A DNA stretch of 64,000 bases from Pseudomonas lurida (GCF_013522705.1 NZ_JAAMRE010000007.1:62001-126000); one strand, 5' to 3'. Shown: positions 28,581 through 36,779, counted from the first letter of the stretch. A program made the numbers and translations. Notes: a model not told the origin generated them from the letters alone.

Positions 28581-28907
28581 CTAGCCTTGCTCGGCTGAGT
28601 CGGTTTCTGGTCGCGGCATATCTTCATCTGCCCTATAGGCGCGAATGTCGATTAGCGAGGCCACATGCTTGATGTGGGCGTACTTCGGTGCCTTGCGGCT
28701 GTTGACCAGTGTTGTCACGGGCAGTTGAATTCGGCCTGTGGTAATTGCGTCGGCAAAAGATCCTTCGTTGAGGTTCCGGAAGTACCGTTCGCGCAACTTT
28801 TCCACCGGGATCAGAACGTCACCAAAGGTCCGGTACAGAAGTTCGACTGTCACCGGATCGGGTGCGGGCAGCAGCCTTAGTGGCTGTTGTTCAGCGTGTG
28901 CAGTCAT
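28581..28907 (-). CDS. Second PrtN-family (pyocin activator-like) protein
   Basis: A 108-residue protein related to PrtN: LLYRTFGDVLIPVEKLRERYF, ITTGRIQLPVTTL, SRKAPKYAHIKHVASLIDIRA follow the same layout as the protein at 26813. ATG 28907 has GGAAG 7 bases upstream; the longer frame to 28940 lacks one. The phage thus encodes two diverged copies in one operon. Confidence 0.65.
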   Translation of the reverse strand: MTAHAEQQPLRLLPAPDPVTVELLYRTFGDVLIPVEKLRERYFRNLNEGSFADAITTGRIQLPVTTLVNSRKAPKYAHIKHVASLIDIRAYRADEDMPRPETDSAEQG

Positions 28908-29061
28908 TGGGTTTCTTCCGTTGAGGATGATTCCAGGCATTCAGGCAGTGGCGTTTAGTCAGCTCCCGCAGATGCTCCGGCACTTCGAGGAGTGCGGCGT
29001 TGCGCTCCTCGCGTGTGCGCATGGCGACGATCTGGCGGGCGTAATCCCTAGGCCACGTCAC
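28891..29061 (-). CDS. Small hypothetical phage protein
   Basis: A 56-residue basic protein starting with WPRDYARQIVAMRTREERNA, a pattern I recall from small uncharacterised proteins in other proteobacterial prophages. The GTG start at 29061 overlaps the KilAC-domain gene by 14 bases, and the stop overlaps the next gene by 17. A longer open frame to 29262 would overlap its neighbour extensively and is not favoured. Confidence 0.5.
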   Translation of the reverse strand: MTWPRDYARQIVAMRTREERNAALLEVPEHLRELTKRHCLNAWNHPQRKKPNDCTR

Positions 29062-29332
29062 GGTTATCAGCCGGGATGGCTGGTAGTTCGAGGCCGAGCT
29101 GTTCGGCCAGCCAGCGAATACCGGCTTGCCGAACCTTGGTCGACTGGCTGTACTGCATGCCCGCTTTCTCGTGGTACCAGTTGCTGTCTTTGATCCGCAG
29201 GTACTCCCGGTCACGCACGGGGAAAGCCGGCAGGTTGCGGTCGTTGAGCAAGCCCTTGTCACGCATGAGCGCGATAAGCTTGGGACGGGTCAGGCCGAAG
29301 TAATTGGCGGTTTTTTGGAGGTCACGTTCCAT
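29048..29332 (-). CDS. KilAC-like domain phage protein
   Basis: A 94-residue protein resembling the KilAC (phage antirepressor C-terminal) domain: TANYFGLTRPKLIALMRDKGLL, FPVRDREYLRIKDSNWY and a final TKVRQAGIRWLAEQLG. It lacks the N-terminal Bro or Rha part found in full antirepressors. ATG 29332 has GGAGG overlapping the upstream stop codon; a GTG 3 bases earlier is too close to it. Role as a stand-alone DNA-binding regulator is inferred. Confidence 0.65.
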   Translation of the reverse strand: MERDLQKTANYFGLTRPKLIALMRDKGLLNDRNLPAFPVRDREYLRIKDSNWYHEKAGMQYSQSTKVRQAGIRWLAEQLGLELPAIPADNRDVA

Positions 29333-29341
29333 CACGGCCTC

Positions 29342-29923
29342 CTAAGCTGCATGCGCGGCAGGGGTCGCCACGGTAGCCAGGTGAGTGATGGATTCTGCCA
29401 CCATGGAATAGATATCCACGTCACTTCCGCATACGGTGAAACACTTGGTGCGCGGCTTCTTCACGCCGATGCTCATGATTGTGGTGATTCCAGCGCGGGT
29501 CTTGTTACGGTGGATTGCCAAGTTGATCGGCAACTCAAAACCCATATCGAGACTGAGTGCGCCGCCGGTGCGGATCAGCTCGAATACCTGCTGCTTGTGT
29601 TCAGTCTGGAACAGGCCATAACGGCGATCAGCGTGCGGCGGAGACGAAGGATCGACGGAAGTGGTTGGCCCGTTGACGATCTCCTCAATGAAGTCAGCAA
29701 GCTTGAGGTGCATCTTCTTGCTGTTGGTCAAGGTCAGTGTGTGGCGTTCGCTGCCCAGCTCAACGGTGAAATGCGTATCTATTTTTCGGCGTTCGACCTG
29801 CAGTCGGAAGGCCATGACGTCGCGTTGCGTTTCGGCGCGCAGATGGTGGTTGAAGGTTTCGGTCAGACAGACCTGAGCCTTGAGCAGTGTCAGGGTGCGG
29901 TTGTCGAGTTTGTACTTCTTCAT
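29342..29923 (-). CDS. Hypothetical phage protein
   Basis: A 193-residue protein, not recognised. It has a basic N-terminus (MKKYKLDNRTLTLLKAQVCL), a central Pro/Ser/Asp segment (about 85-97) and a mixed alpha/beta C-terminal half. It is the second gene of the leftward operon and overlaps the first by 4 bases. Confidence 0.6.
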   Translation of the reverse strand: MKKYKLDNRTLTLLKAQVCLTETFNHHLRAETQRDVMAFRLQVERRKIDTHFTVELGSERHTLTLTNSKKMHLKLADFIEEIVNGPTTSVDPSSPPHADRRYGLFQTEHKQQVFELIRTGGALSLDMGFELPINLAIHRNKTRAGITTIMSIGVKKPRTKCFTVCGSDVDIYSMVAESITHLATVATPAAHAA

Positions 29924-30096
29924 GCCGCGTGCCCTCCGCCATTTGGATCGAATGGCACAGTCGCGGAGCGCTGTTTCAGCTTGGGTTTGGAAGCGATGAA
30001 AGCGCAGCCGCAGTGTTGTGCCAAGCGGCGGATTTCGAAGATGCGGGAGGGGTTAGCAGCGGCCGGGTGGACGTGCAGGGTGGCAGTGGTGTGCAT
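29920..30096 (-). CDS. Small hypothetical phage protein, first gene of leftward operon
   Basis: A 58-residue protein starting MHTTATLHVHPAAANPSRIF with a Cys-Gly-Cys in the middle (HCGCAF). The ATG at 30096 has GAGG 7 bases upstream. It is the first coding region after the operator at 30135-30160, so it would be among the first proteins made when repression is lifted. No family recognised. Confidence 0.55.
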   Translation of the reverse strand: MHTTATLHVHPAAANPSRIFEIRRLAQHCGCAFIASKPKLKQRSATVPFDPNGGGHAA

Positions 30097-30134
30097 GGTT
30101 TTGCCTCGCTCTGTGGTGGAAGAGTGAGGCAAAT

Positions 30135-30160
30135 ATCAACTATTGGTTGATTTTGGTCAA
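30135..30160. promoter_or_regulatory. Operator-like palindrome at the leftward early promoter
   Basis: ATCAAC-TATTG-GTTGAT is a perfect 17-bp inverted repeat at 30135-30151; an overlapping TTGA/TCAA pair extends to 30160. The same half-sites occur beside the repressor gene (32836-32865), so this is probably the left operator of the prophage repressor. Confidence 0.7.
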
Positions 30161-30259
30161 GGGCTTCGGTTTTCGTTGAGGCAAAAACCTATCACCTGAT
30201 ACTGTGAGGGTAAATGGCAAAGTGCCATAGATCAGAGCTATTTAAAGGGATGGTTAAAA

Positions 30260-32056
30260 ATGGACACAGGGCAATTTGTAGCAGATTTCATGGCGGCCAA
30301 TTTAGAGCGCATCTACAAACTTGGAAAGTCCAGTTTCGGGAAAATCGATGAATCGCTAAAGTTAACGTTGAAAACTGCTTATGACGATTATCTTGAAAAA
30401 ACAAGAAATAAGTACTCAAAATCTAAGTCATTTTTTATTAGAGATCAGCCTGTAGATCTTTATGAATACTATGTGCCTTCTGGAATTTCTTGCGGAGACT
30501 TTGTAATAAAAAGACCTGCATTTTATAGTTGTGTTAAGGCCTCGAAGAGAATTGTTATTGCAGGCACCGGCGGTACTGGTAAGTCTGTATTGATCAAGCA
30601 TTTATTTCTAGATTGTGTAAGGGACAAAAGGTATGTCCCTGTGTTGATTGAACTGCGAGAATTAAACAGGATTCAGGTGAATCTGATTGATTATATTCAC
30701 CAAACACTCACGACTTTTGGATTCAAGATGGATCAGGATTTCGTGACGCGCGCTATGGTAGCTGGCCATTTTTGTTTTTTCTTCGATGGCTATGATGAGC
30801 TGGATCACTCGTTGCGATTTGACGTAATGCGATGCATCAAAGAAATTTCAAATAAGTTTGGAAGTTGCCCTATATTTATTTCTTCAAGGCCCGATGATGT
30901 TTTCAACGGGATTGAGGACTTCTCAATTTTCAAAGTGATGCCATTAAATATCAAGTCGGCATCCGAACTTATTGAGAAGCTACCTTATGACGATGAAATA
31001 AAAGCAAAATTCTTGGTGGACCTAAATGATAAGATGTTTTATAGGCATGAATCATTTTTGTCGAATCCTCTACTTTTATCAATTATGTTGCTGACCTACG
31101 GTGTAAATGCGGAGATTCCATCTAAGCTAAGCGTTTTTTATAATCAAGCCTATGAAGCGTTGTTTCAACGACACGATGCTAACAAAGGGGGGTACCTAAG
31201 AACGAGAATGACAAAGCTGGACATTCAAGATTTCTCTAGAGTGTTTGCGCTCTTTTCATTGCTAACGTTTGATAAGCGCCTCTTCAAGATGTCACGCAAT
31301 GATTGCTTGGAGTATATAGGTAAGTGTCGTGAACGCCTGCGCTCAGATTTTAAACCGGAAGAATATCTCAATGATCTCCTTAGTGCGGCTTGTTTGCTCA
31401 TTGAAGATGGTATGGATGTATCGTTTTCACATCGATCGTTTCAAGAGTATTTTGTTGCTGTTTATATTTCCAATGCGACTCCAGTTATCCAGCAGAAGCT
31501 TATAGATAAGTATTGGCCGAACTCCGAATCAGATAGTGTCATGTTTTTGCTTCATGAGTTAAATCCGGAATTGGTGGAGCGCCTTTTGGTAGTACCACAA
31601 CTAGAGATGCTTTTCAGAAGTCTCGGTGTTAAAGATAGGGTAGAGGATATTCATGTTCTTAGGTTTTTGAAGTTTGGCTACAGCGAATTTCGATTCGAAA
31701 GAAATAGTTTTGTTGCGTATGGTAGGGATGATGTAAGGTCTGAAAGTGGAAGGCATCCCTTCGAGATGGTCAGATTTGCTATGGATAATGTCTATAAATA
31801 CAAGAATCGGGAGGAAGCGTACTATCGTAAAATTTCGGATCAGATAATTGAAAAATATATGGTGTCTTCGAAATTCTTGTTGGTTCCATTGTCAACGATG
31901 AAGTGTAGCGATGGACTGTTCAAAGATTTGTTGAAAGCTGATACTGTCTTTTCCCTCTCTTACTTGCAAAGTGCGCACGAGTTGTATTTGTCGCTTAAGG
32001 CGAAATTTGAAAATCAGTCAGATGATTTTGATTTGTTGCTGGGTGGTTTAGATTAA
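30260..32056 (+). CDS. NACHT-domain NTPase, putative anti-phage defence protein
   Basis: A 598-residue STAND-class NTPase. The NACHT module has Walker A GTGGTGKS (102-109), Walker B FFFDGYDEL (173-181) with the small-residue-plus-acidic pattern typical of NACHT, and a sensor-like FISSRPD (206-212); FSHRSFQEYF (about 390-399) is the helical motif common after bacterial NACHT modules. About 100 residues precede the NTPase; the C-terminal 200 residues are unrecognised. The gene is strongly AT-rich against its flanks and lies between the repressor and left operon, where lysogens keep exclusion genes. Bacterial NACHT proteins are established phage-defence factors; this one's trigger and effector are unknown. 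Confidence 0.8.
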   Translation: MDTGQFVADFMAANLERIYKLGKSSFGKIDESLKLTLKTAYDDYLEKTRNKYSKSKSFFIRDQPVDLYEYYVPSGISCGDFVIKRPAFYSCVKASKRIVIAGTGGTGKSVLIKHLFLDCVRDKRYVPVLIELRELNRIQVNLIDYIHQTLTTFGFKMDQDFVTRAMVAGHFCFFFDGYDELDHSLRFDVMRCIKEISNKFGSCPIFISSRPDDVFNGIEDFSIFKVMPLNIKSASELIEKLPYDDEIKAKFLVDLNDKMFYRHESFLSNPLLLSIMLLTYGVNAEIPSKLSVFYNQAYEALFQRHDANKGGYLRTRMTKLDIQDFSRVFALFSLLTFDKRLFKMSRNDCLEYIGKCRERLRSDFKPEEYLNDLLSAACLLIEDGMDVSFSHRSFQEYFVAVYISNATPVIQQKLIDKYWPNSESDSVMFLLHELNPELVERLLVVPQLEMLFRSLGVKDRVEDIHVLRFLKFGYSEFRFERNSFVAYGRDDVRSESGRHPFEMVRFAMDNVYKYKNREEAYYRKISDQIIEKYMVSSKFLLVPLSTMKCSDGLFKDLLKADTVFSLSYLQSAHELYLSLKAKFENQSDDFDLLLGGLD

Positions 32057-32068
32057 ATTGGAGTGGGG

Positions 32069-32800
32069 TTATTCGGGGATGAATGACCCTACAACTTTTC
32101 CACAAATATGTGTTTCTTCTGTAATTTCAATAATTGGATATTGCGGATTTATAGGTCTTAAAAACTGCCGGCCAGCGTCCTCAACTAGAATTTTGAATGT
32201 CGCTTCATTAGTTCGAGGCACTCTAGCTATGACCCTGTCACCAGTTTTCGTTTCCGCCTCAGGATCTACAAAGATAATGCATCCTGTTGGGTAGCTGCGG
32301 CCTGGACCTGGATTAGTCATGGAGTCTCCAAGCACCTTTAGCGCGTACCCTTGATCACTAATTGGTACGGGGCAAGAGAGCCAAGAGTCTGCGTCGTAGG
32401 CTTCAAAGTTCGAGATTGCTTCACACCATGCGCCAGCCTGAACCCAGGAAATCAGCGGTACTTTGCCAAAGCGCTGACTAATAGCGCTAATATTGCTCCC
32501 TTCGTTAGCTTGGAGTTGGCGAACATTGCTCTCCCCAATCTGTTCTTTTGGAAGGACGCCATATTCTAACCATTCCCGCCGAACCTTTAGCCATGTGCAA
32601 AGCGCAGACATGCTATCTGCTTCTGCAAAAGCTTCGCCGTTTAACCATTTACTAATAGCTTGGGTGGTTTTCACAACCCCCAAGCTTTTCAAATGGCGGT
32701 GAATGTCCACGCCTCGTCCCCGGCTCCGTACGCCGGCGTCATCGAGGGCTTCGTGTAAGCGCTCGCTGAAAGCTGCGCGGAGAGTATTTTTATCAACCAT
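32069..32800 (-). CDS. Prophage repressor, LexA/S24-type (PrtR/CI-like)
   Basis: A 243-residue repressor. A helix-turn-helix region (about 33-80, with TTQAISKWLNG) is joined to an S24 peptidase domain with the self-cleavage site Ala122-Gly123 (SWVQAGAW), nucleophile Ser160 (LGDSMTNPG) and Lys203 (TFKILVED). RecA-stimulated self-cleavage would induce the prophage on DNA damage. ATG 32800 is chosen because the frame upstream runs through the operators. It is divergent from the Cro-like gene and convergent with the NACHT gene, whose stop is 12 bases away. Confidence 0.9.
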   Translation of the reverse strand: MVDKNTLRAAFSERLHEALDDAGVRSRGRGVDIHRHLKSLGVVKTTQAISKWLNGEAFAEADSMSALCTWLKVRREWLEYGVLPKEQIGESNVRQLQANEGSNISAISQRFGKVPLISWVQAGAWCEAISNFEAYDADSWLSCPVPISDQGYALKVLGDSMTNPGPGRSYPTGCIIFVDPEAETKTGDRVIARVPRTNEATFKILVEDAGRQFLRPINPQYPIIEITEETHICGKVVGSFIPE

Positions 32801-32835
32801 GAGTTGAGAGTCGCACAGAGGTTGCGCAATAGTCA

Positions 32836-32865
32836 GTTGATATGTAGTATCAACCGAAAGTTGAT
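32836..32865. promoter_or_regulatory. Repressor operator region between repressor and Cro-like gene
   Basis: GTTGAT-ATGTAGT-ATCAAC forms a perfect-arm inverted repeat at 32836-32854, with a third GTTGAT at 32860-32865. The half-sites match those at 30135-30151, so both early promoters appear to share one repressor. Confidence 0.72.
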
Positions 32866-32879
32866 AAGCTGAGGTTGTC

Positions 32880-33140
32880 ATGTTGGATCCCGCAGATTTT
32901 CCAAACGCCATTACCTTTGCTTTTGAAGCCGTAGGCGGCATCGGGGCCGCCGCGAAGGTATGCAATCGAAGCTATCAGGCTCTATACAAATGGCGTCAAT
33001 CTGCATGCCTGCCGCGAACGGATTACACCGGTGAAACCAAATATGCTGAACTTTTGGCTGCTGAAGCAGCGCGGAAGGGCAACGGCTTCCAAGCAGCTTG
33101 GCTGTTGAACGCATCGGCGCCCCAGAAAGCTGCAGCGTAG
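32880..33140 (+). CDS. Cro/YdaS-like DNA-binding protein
   Basis: An 86-residue protein with a YdaS/Cro-like helix-turn-helix: AFEAVGGIGAAAKVCNRSYQALYKWRQSACLP (about 14-45). Divergent from the repressor with the operators between, it takes the position of Cro and probably represses the repressor promoter during lytic growth. GAGG lies 7 bases upstream of the ATG. Confidence 0.8.
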   Translation: MLDPADFPNAITFAFEAVGGIGAAAKVCNRSYQALYKWRQSACLPRTDYTGETKYAELLAAEAARKGNGFQAAWLLNASAPQKAAA

Positions 33141-33144
33141 GTAG

Positions 33145-33246
33145 AAAAAGGGCGACCCAAAGGTCGCCCAGTTCCTCCCGGCACGCACCACCACAGCGCT
33201 GTCGGGTCGCGATAAAGATAGGCGGGCACACCACATGCAGCCACCT
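33145..33246 (-). ncRNA. C4-like antisense RNA candidate
   Basis: Read on the minus strand, the segment forms a first hairpin AGGTGG/CCGCCT (33246-33220) and a second CCCG/CGGG (33206-33177), each loop carrying a TGTGGTG motif, then a terminator GGGCGACC-TTTG-GGTCGCCC (33169-33150) followed by five T residues. Two hairpins with G/U-rich antisense loops resemble the C4 RNAs of phages P1 and P7 and their relatives. The hairpin has no T tract on the plus strand, so the terminator serves a minus-strand transcript. Name is by resemblance; promoter and target are not shown. Confidence 0.55.
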
Positions 33247-33470
33247 CTATTTATCGCGCTTTTCCAAGGCTCGGAAGCCTTGGTGTTGCTGCCTTTTCCA
33301 CCACAGATTGGGCAGCTGTTGCGCCAGGGGTGAGCAACGGATTGTTCGCCTCGGCACGGTGCCGGTTTCGATCCCTAGATCTAGCCGGCGTTTGGGCCCT
33401 TTCAAGCCACGCGGCAAATGTAACACCACTGCATGTCGCGGGGCACTGGCAACTTAGTAGGATTAATGCC
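33247..33470. other. Noncoding stretch between C4-like RNA and CII gene
   Basis: No convincing gene. A C4-like transcript would have to start here on the minus strand. AAGGCTCGGAAGCCTT-type inverted repeat (near 33266-33282) is visible. The open frame that runs through this stretch on the plus strand is taken as 5' extension of the CII gene. Confidence 0.4.
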
Positions 33471-33989
33471 ATGAGCCGAGTAGCTTTAAGCTGTGTTGAT
33501 CGAGCGCAAAGGGAAGTACTGACGCTCGAATTAGCCCTGTATCACGCCGCACGGGACTATCCCGGCGGTGCCGCAGCAATCGCCGCCACCACCGGTCGAA
33601 ATGCCACCACGTTGCAGCACAAGTTGTCTCCGACCCACCCCTCGCACACGGTCAATATCCAAGAATTTGGCGAGATCCTCGAACTGACCAAGGACCGTCG
33701 GATTCTCGACGCGGTGCACGGCCTTGTTGGCGACACGATCTGGCAGGAGCTGGCCGAGTCGTACACCAATGACATGCCCGAAACCCTTACCACCGGGATT
33801 GCGCAGTTCTTCCGGCAGGTAGCGGACCTGTCCGAAACTTGGGCCAAGCATATTGGCGACGGCAAAGTCGACGACGGTGAGTTGGCTGAGATACGCCAGT
33901 TGGTGTTTCGCGGCATCCAGGGTTTGTTGGGTATGTACAACCGCGCCCGCTACGTCAACCAGACTACTAGTGGGGTGGAACGTGGCTGA
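33471..33989 (+). CDS. Phage regulatory protein CII family
   Basis: A 172-residue protein of the phage CII (CP76-like) family. The N-terminal domain (about 12-75) contains ALYHAARDYPGGAAAIAATTGRNATTLQHKLSPTHP-type helix-turn-helix features; the C-terminal half is helical (GIAQFFRQVADLSETWAKHIGDG). ATG 33471 has TAGGA 8 bases upstream, and a much longer frame from 33330 has no support. It probably controls early transcription. It overlaps the next gene by 8 bases. Confidence 0.75.
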   Translation: MSRVALSCVDRAQREVLTLELALYHAARDYPGGAAAIAATTGRNATTLQHKLSPTHPSHTVNIQEFGEILELTKDRRILDAVHGLVGDTIWQELAESYTNDMPETLTTGIAQFFRQVADLSETWAKHIGDGKVDDGELAEIRQLVFRGIQGLLGMYNRARYVNQTTSGVERG

Positions 33990-34209
33990 TATTGCTGACT
34001 TTGCAAATGACCTGGTGCAGGAGCGACTCGATCAGGCTTTGGCTGCTCGCGCAGCCCAGCTTTCTGCCACGACCCTGCATTCGTTGATGTTCTGTGATGA
34101 ATGCGATGAGCCAATCCCGGAAGCTCGTCGGTTGGCACAGCCCGGTTGCACTCACTGTGTTGAATGCCAATCCGCAGACGATCTGAGGGCTTCCCGTTAT
34201 GCTCGATGA
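33982..34209 (+). CDS. TraR/DksA-type zinc-finger protein
   Basis: A 75-residue protein with a C4 zinc finger: CDEC (near 38-41) and CVEC (near 60-63) after a helical N-terminus (DFANDLVQERLDQALAAR). Phage TraR/DksA relatives bind RNA polymerase in the secondary channel and alter promoter choice without ppGpp. The GTG start at 33982 has GGTGGA upstream and overlaps the CII gene by 8 bases; the end overlaps the primase by 11. Confidence 0.8.
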   Translation: MADIADFANDLVQERLDQALAARAAQLSATTLHSLMFCDECDEPIPEARRLAQPGCTHCVECQSADDLRASRYAR

Positions 34210-36421
34210 GGTAATTAATCAGTTCGCGGATTATGGCCTTGAGCCTGATCAGCCATTGGTTTTCGGCAAGCTCACTCGCTGCAAAACCACCCAGGACAAG
34301 GGCAAGGAGAAAAATGGCTGGTATGTTGTCCACGAACACCGCACCGAGAAGAACGAAACTCTGATATTCGGTAGTTTCGGTGACTGGCGATCTGGCGATA
34401 CCCAAAAAATCAAAGTAAAGGCCGGACGCATGAGCCCGGAAGAGCGCGAGGTAATGCGTGCTCGACAGGAAGATGCAAAGCGCAAGGCTGCCGAAATCGC
34501 GGCCAACGCGTCCCGCCGAGCGGCCAATCGTGCATCGGCATTGTTCCAGCGAATGCCAGAAAAGGGTAAAAGCGCCTACCTGGATCGAAAGCAGATCGTA
34601 GGCTTTAAGGTTCGCTATGCGCCACGTACAGGCGCATTTTTAGTGCCCATGTGCAACGTGCGCGACCAGATCGTCGGCCTGCAGGTGATCTTCCCCGCGA
34701 AGCAAGAGGACACCGGGCGCGACAAAGCGTATTGGCCCTACGGCATGTCGAAGGAAGGCGCTTTCCACTTGATCGGCCCGCACCCTGAACCGGGTGAGCC
34801 GGTGCTGGTGTGTGAGGGTTATGCCACGGGTGCAAGCCTGCACATGGCGACTTCGCTCGCTGTCGCCGTCGCCTTCGACGCGGGCAACTTGCTTTCGGTC
34901 TCCAAGGCCATGCGCGAACGTTTCCCCGGTTGCCCGCTGATCATCTGTCGTGACGACGACTGGAAGACCAAGCGCCCCAACGGCGATGCCTGGAACCCTG
35001 GCGAAGAAAAGGCCAACAACGCCGCTCTGATTGTCGGTGGTCAGGTGGTTGCTCCGGTGTTCTCCGGTGAGCGCGAAACCAAGTGGACCGACTTCAACGA
35101 CCTGCATATTGCAGAAGGCCTAGAGGCTGTCCGCCGTCAGGTGCTGGCGGTGGTCAGGCCTCCTGCAGCTGGTGGTTGGAAGGATCAATTGGCCCGAACC
35201 GAAAACGGATCTTTGATAGCGCACATGCAGAATGTCGAGCTGATTCTTGGCAACGATGAGCGTTGGGCGGGAGTGATCGGCTTCAGCGCGTTCAGCTCAA
35301 AAATCGTTAAGTTACGTGCTGCCCCATACGGTGGCGGTGTCGGCGACTGGGCAGATATCGACGACATGCTTGTAATGAAGTGGCTCGCACAACAGTACAA
35401 CCTTCGGGTCAAGGCCAGCAGCGTGATCGAAGCGGTTAGTGTGGTTGCCCATGATCATGCCTTCCATCCTGTACGCAATTACCTCCATGGTCTGGAATGG
35501 GACCGTGTTCCACGGTTGGCTACGTGGTTGACTGACATCATGGGCGTTGAAGCAACTGACTACAGTTCGAAGGTTGGTAAGCGCTGGATGGTGTCAGCGG
35601 TCGGGCGTGTGATGCAACCAGGTTGTAAGGCTGACTCGGTGATGATCCTCGAAGGGGCACAGGGCGCTGGTAAATCAACAGCAATGTCTGTGCTTGGCGG
35701 TGCCTGGTTTATGGATACACCTTTCGCCCTGGGCGATAAGGACGGCTTCCAGGCGATCCGTGGTAAGTGGATCATTGAGTTGGGGGAGTTGGATAGTTTC
35801 AACAAAGCTGAGTCGACCAAGGCTAAGCAGTTCTTCTCTGCTTCGACTGACACCTATCGCGAGAGCTATGGCCGAAGAACGATGGACGTGCCACGCCAGT
35901 GTGTTTTTGTGGGTACGACGAACCAAGACGAATATCTCAAAGACGCCACGGGTAACCGGCGTTACTGGCCTGTCGCGTGTACCAAAGTCGATTTGGAACA
36001 GTTGCGCGAAGTCCGCGACCAGCTCTGGGCCGAAGCGATGTTCTGTTATCAGTCCGGTGACATTTGGTGGGTCAACCGGGATGAGGCTCCACTATTCGCC
36101 GAGGCGCAGGAGTCGCGCTTTGTCGTGGATGAGTGGGAAGGTCCGGTCGTCAAGTGGTTGGAAGAATCTCAGATCGGCGCAACAGCGAGCGGCGAGGATA
36201 TTTTGGCTGGTGCGTTGAAGCTCGATTATGGCCACTGGGGCAAGCCTGAGCAGATGCGTGTCGGGGCGATCATGCATCGACTCGGATGGCGAAAGGTGCG
36301 ACTGCCGCCGTTGCCCAAAAGTGGTATTCGGCCATATGCCTACAAGAAGCCAGATCATTGGGGCAATACATCAGCGCTGCAGGTTGATAGCGCACGGGAT
36401 GAGGAGCCTTGCTTTGATTAA
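34199..36421 (+). CDS. Phage primase-helicase (Toprim plus VapE/VirE-type ATPase)
   Basis: A 740-residue replication protein. The N-terminal third (about 130-320) contains a Toprim-like primase region with LVCEGYATGASL and IICRDDD. The C-terminal half has a VapE-type P-loop ATPase, with Walker A LEGAQGAGKST (near 485) and ELGELDSFNK as Walker B, and GNRRYWPV typical of the family. It should prime and unwind DNA at the phage origin. No separate helicase loader or DnaB is visible, so this is the main replication gene. Confidence 0.85.
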   Translation: MLDEVINQFADYGLEPDQPLVFGKLTRCKTTQDKGKEKNGWYVVHEHRTEKNETLIFGSFGDWRSGDTQKIKVKAGRMSPEEREVMRARQEDAKRKAAEIAANASRRAANRASALFQRMPEKGKSAYLDRKQIVGFKVRYAPRTGAFLVPMCNVRDQIVGLQVIFPAKQEDTGRDKAYWPYGMSKEGAFHLIGPHPEPGEPVLVCEGYATGASLHMATSLAVAVAFDAGNLLSVSKAMRERFPGCPLIICRDDDWKTKRPNGDAWNPGEEKANNAALIVGGQVVAPVFSGERETKWTDFNDLHIAEGLEAVRRQVLAVVRPPAAGGWKDQLARTENGSLIAHMQNVELILGNDERWAGVIGFSAFSSKIVKLRAAPYGGGVGDWADIDDMLVMKWLAQQYNLRVKASSVIEAVSVVAHDHAFHPVRNYLHGLEWDRVPRLATWLTDIMGVEATDYSSKVGKRWMVSAVGRVMQPGCKADSVMILEGAQGAGKSTAMSVLGGAWFMDTPFALGDKDGFQAIRGKWIIELGELDSFNKAESTKAKQFFSASTDTYRESYGRRTMDVPRQCVFVGTTNQDEYLKDATGNRRYWPVACTKVDLEQLREVRDQLWAEAMFCYQSGDIWWVNRDEAPLFAEAQESRFVVDEWEGPVVKWLEESQIGATASGEDILAGALKLDYGHWGKPEQMRVGAIMHRLGWRKVRLPPLPKSGIRPYAYKKPDHWGNTSALQVDSARDEEPCFD

Positions 36422-36779
36422 ACGAATCGATGAAATGCTCAAGCTCTGGGCGCAGGATCTGCATTCGCCAGTGCCCGAAGGCTCTGGTGGGCCAAGTGGC
36501 GGCAACATGATTGCCATGCTGATGGAGTGCAAAGGGGAGTTGATACGCGGCACGCGTGGCAGTCGGGTACTGTTAGATGAATCGGCCGACATCGAGCTCA
36601 TCGTCAACAAGCACTTGCCGCCGCAGCTGTCGGTCGTCGTGCGTGAACACTACTGCAACCACGAAAGCTTCCTGTCGCAGAAGTACACCCACTGTGGGTG
36701 TAGTCGCGATACCTACTATCAGCGCCTGCATGAAGCGCACCTGCACATTGCCGGCATGCTGATGGGGAAGGCTGCGTGA
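36414..36779 (+). CDS. Putative late-gene regulator (antitermination Q-like)
   Basis: A 121-residue protein whose C-terminal part has the pattern of a terminal helix-turn-helix: LSQKYTHCGCSRDTYYQRLHEAHLHIAGML, as in phage antiterminator Q or ArpU-type regulators. TTG 36414 is chosen because GAGGAG lies 7 bases upstream; it overlaps the primase gene by 8 bases. ATG 36444 is an alternative. Position just before the late genes fits a switch to late transcription, but the assignment is by pattern only. Confidence 0.5.
   Translation: MIKRIDEMLKLWAQDLHSPVPEGSGGPSGGNMIAMLMECKGELIRGTRGSRVLLDESADIELIVNKHLPPQLSVVVREHYCNHESFLSQKYTHCGCSRDTYYQRLHEAHLHIAGMLMGKAA

Noticed and set aside
32982..33244. Overlapping minus-strand frames starting near 33236-33244
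   Set aside because: They cover the C4-like RNA and Cro-like gene; the RNA hairpins and terminator explain the sequence better than translation.
33365..33400. GGTTTCGATCC resembling a tRNA T-arm
   Set aside because: No acceptor, D or anticodon arms can be folded around it.
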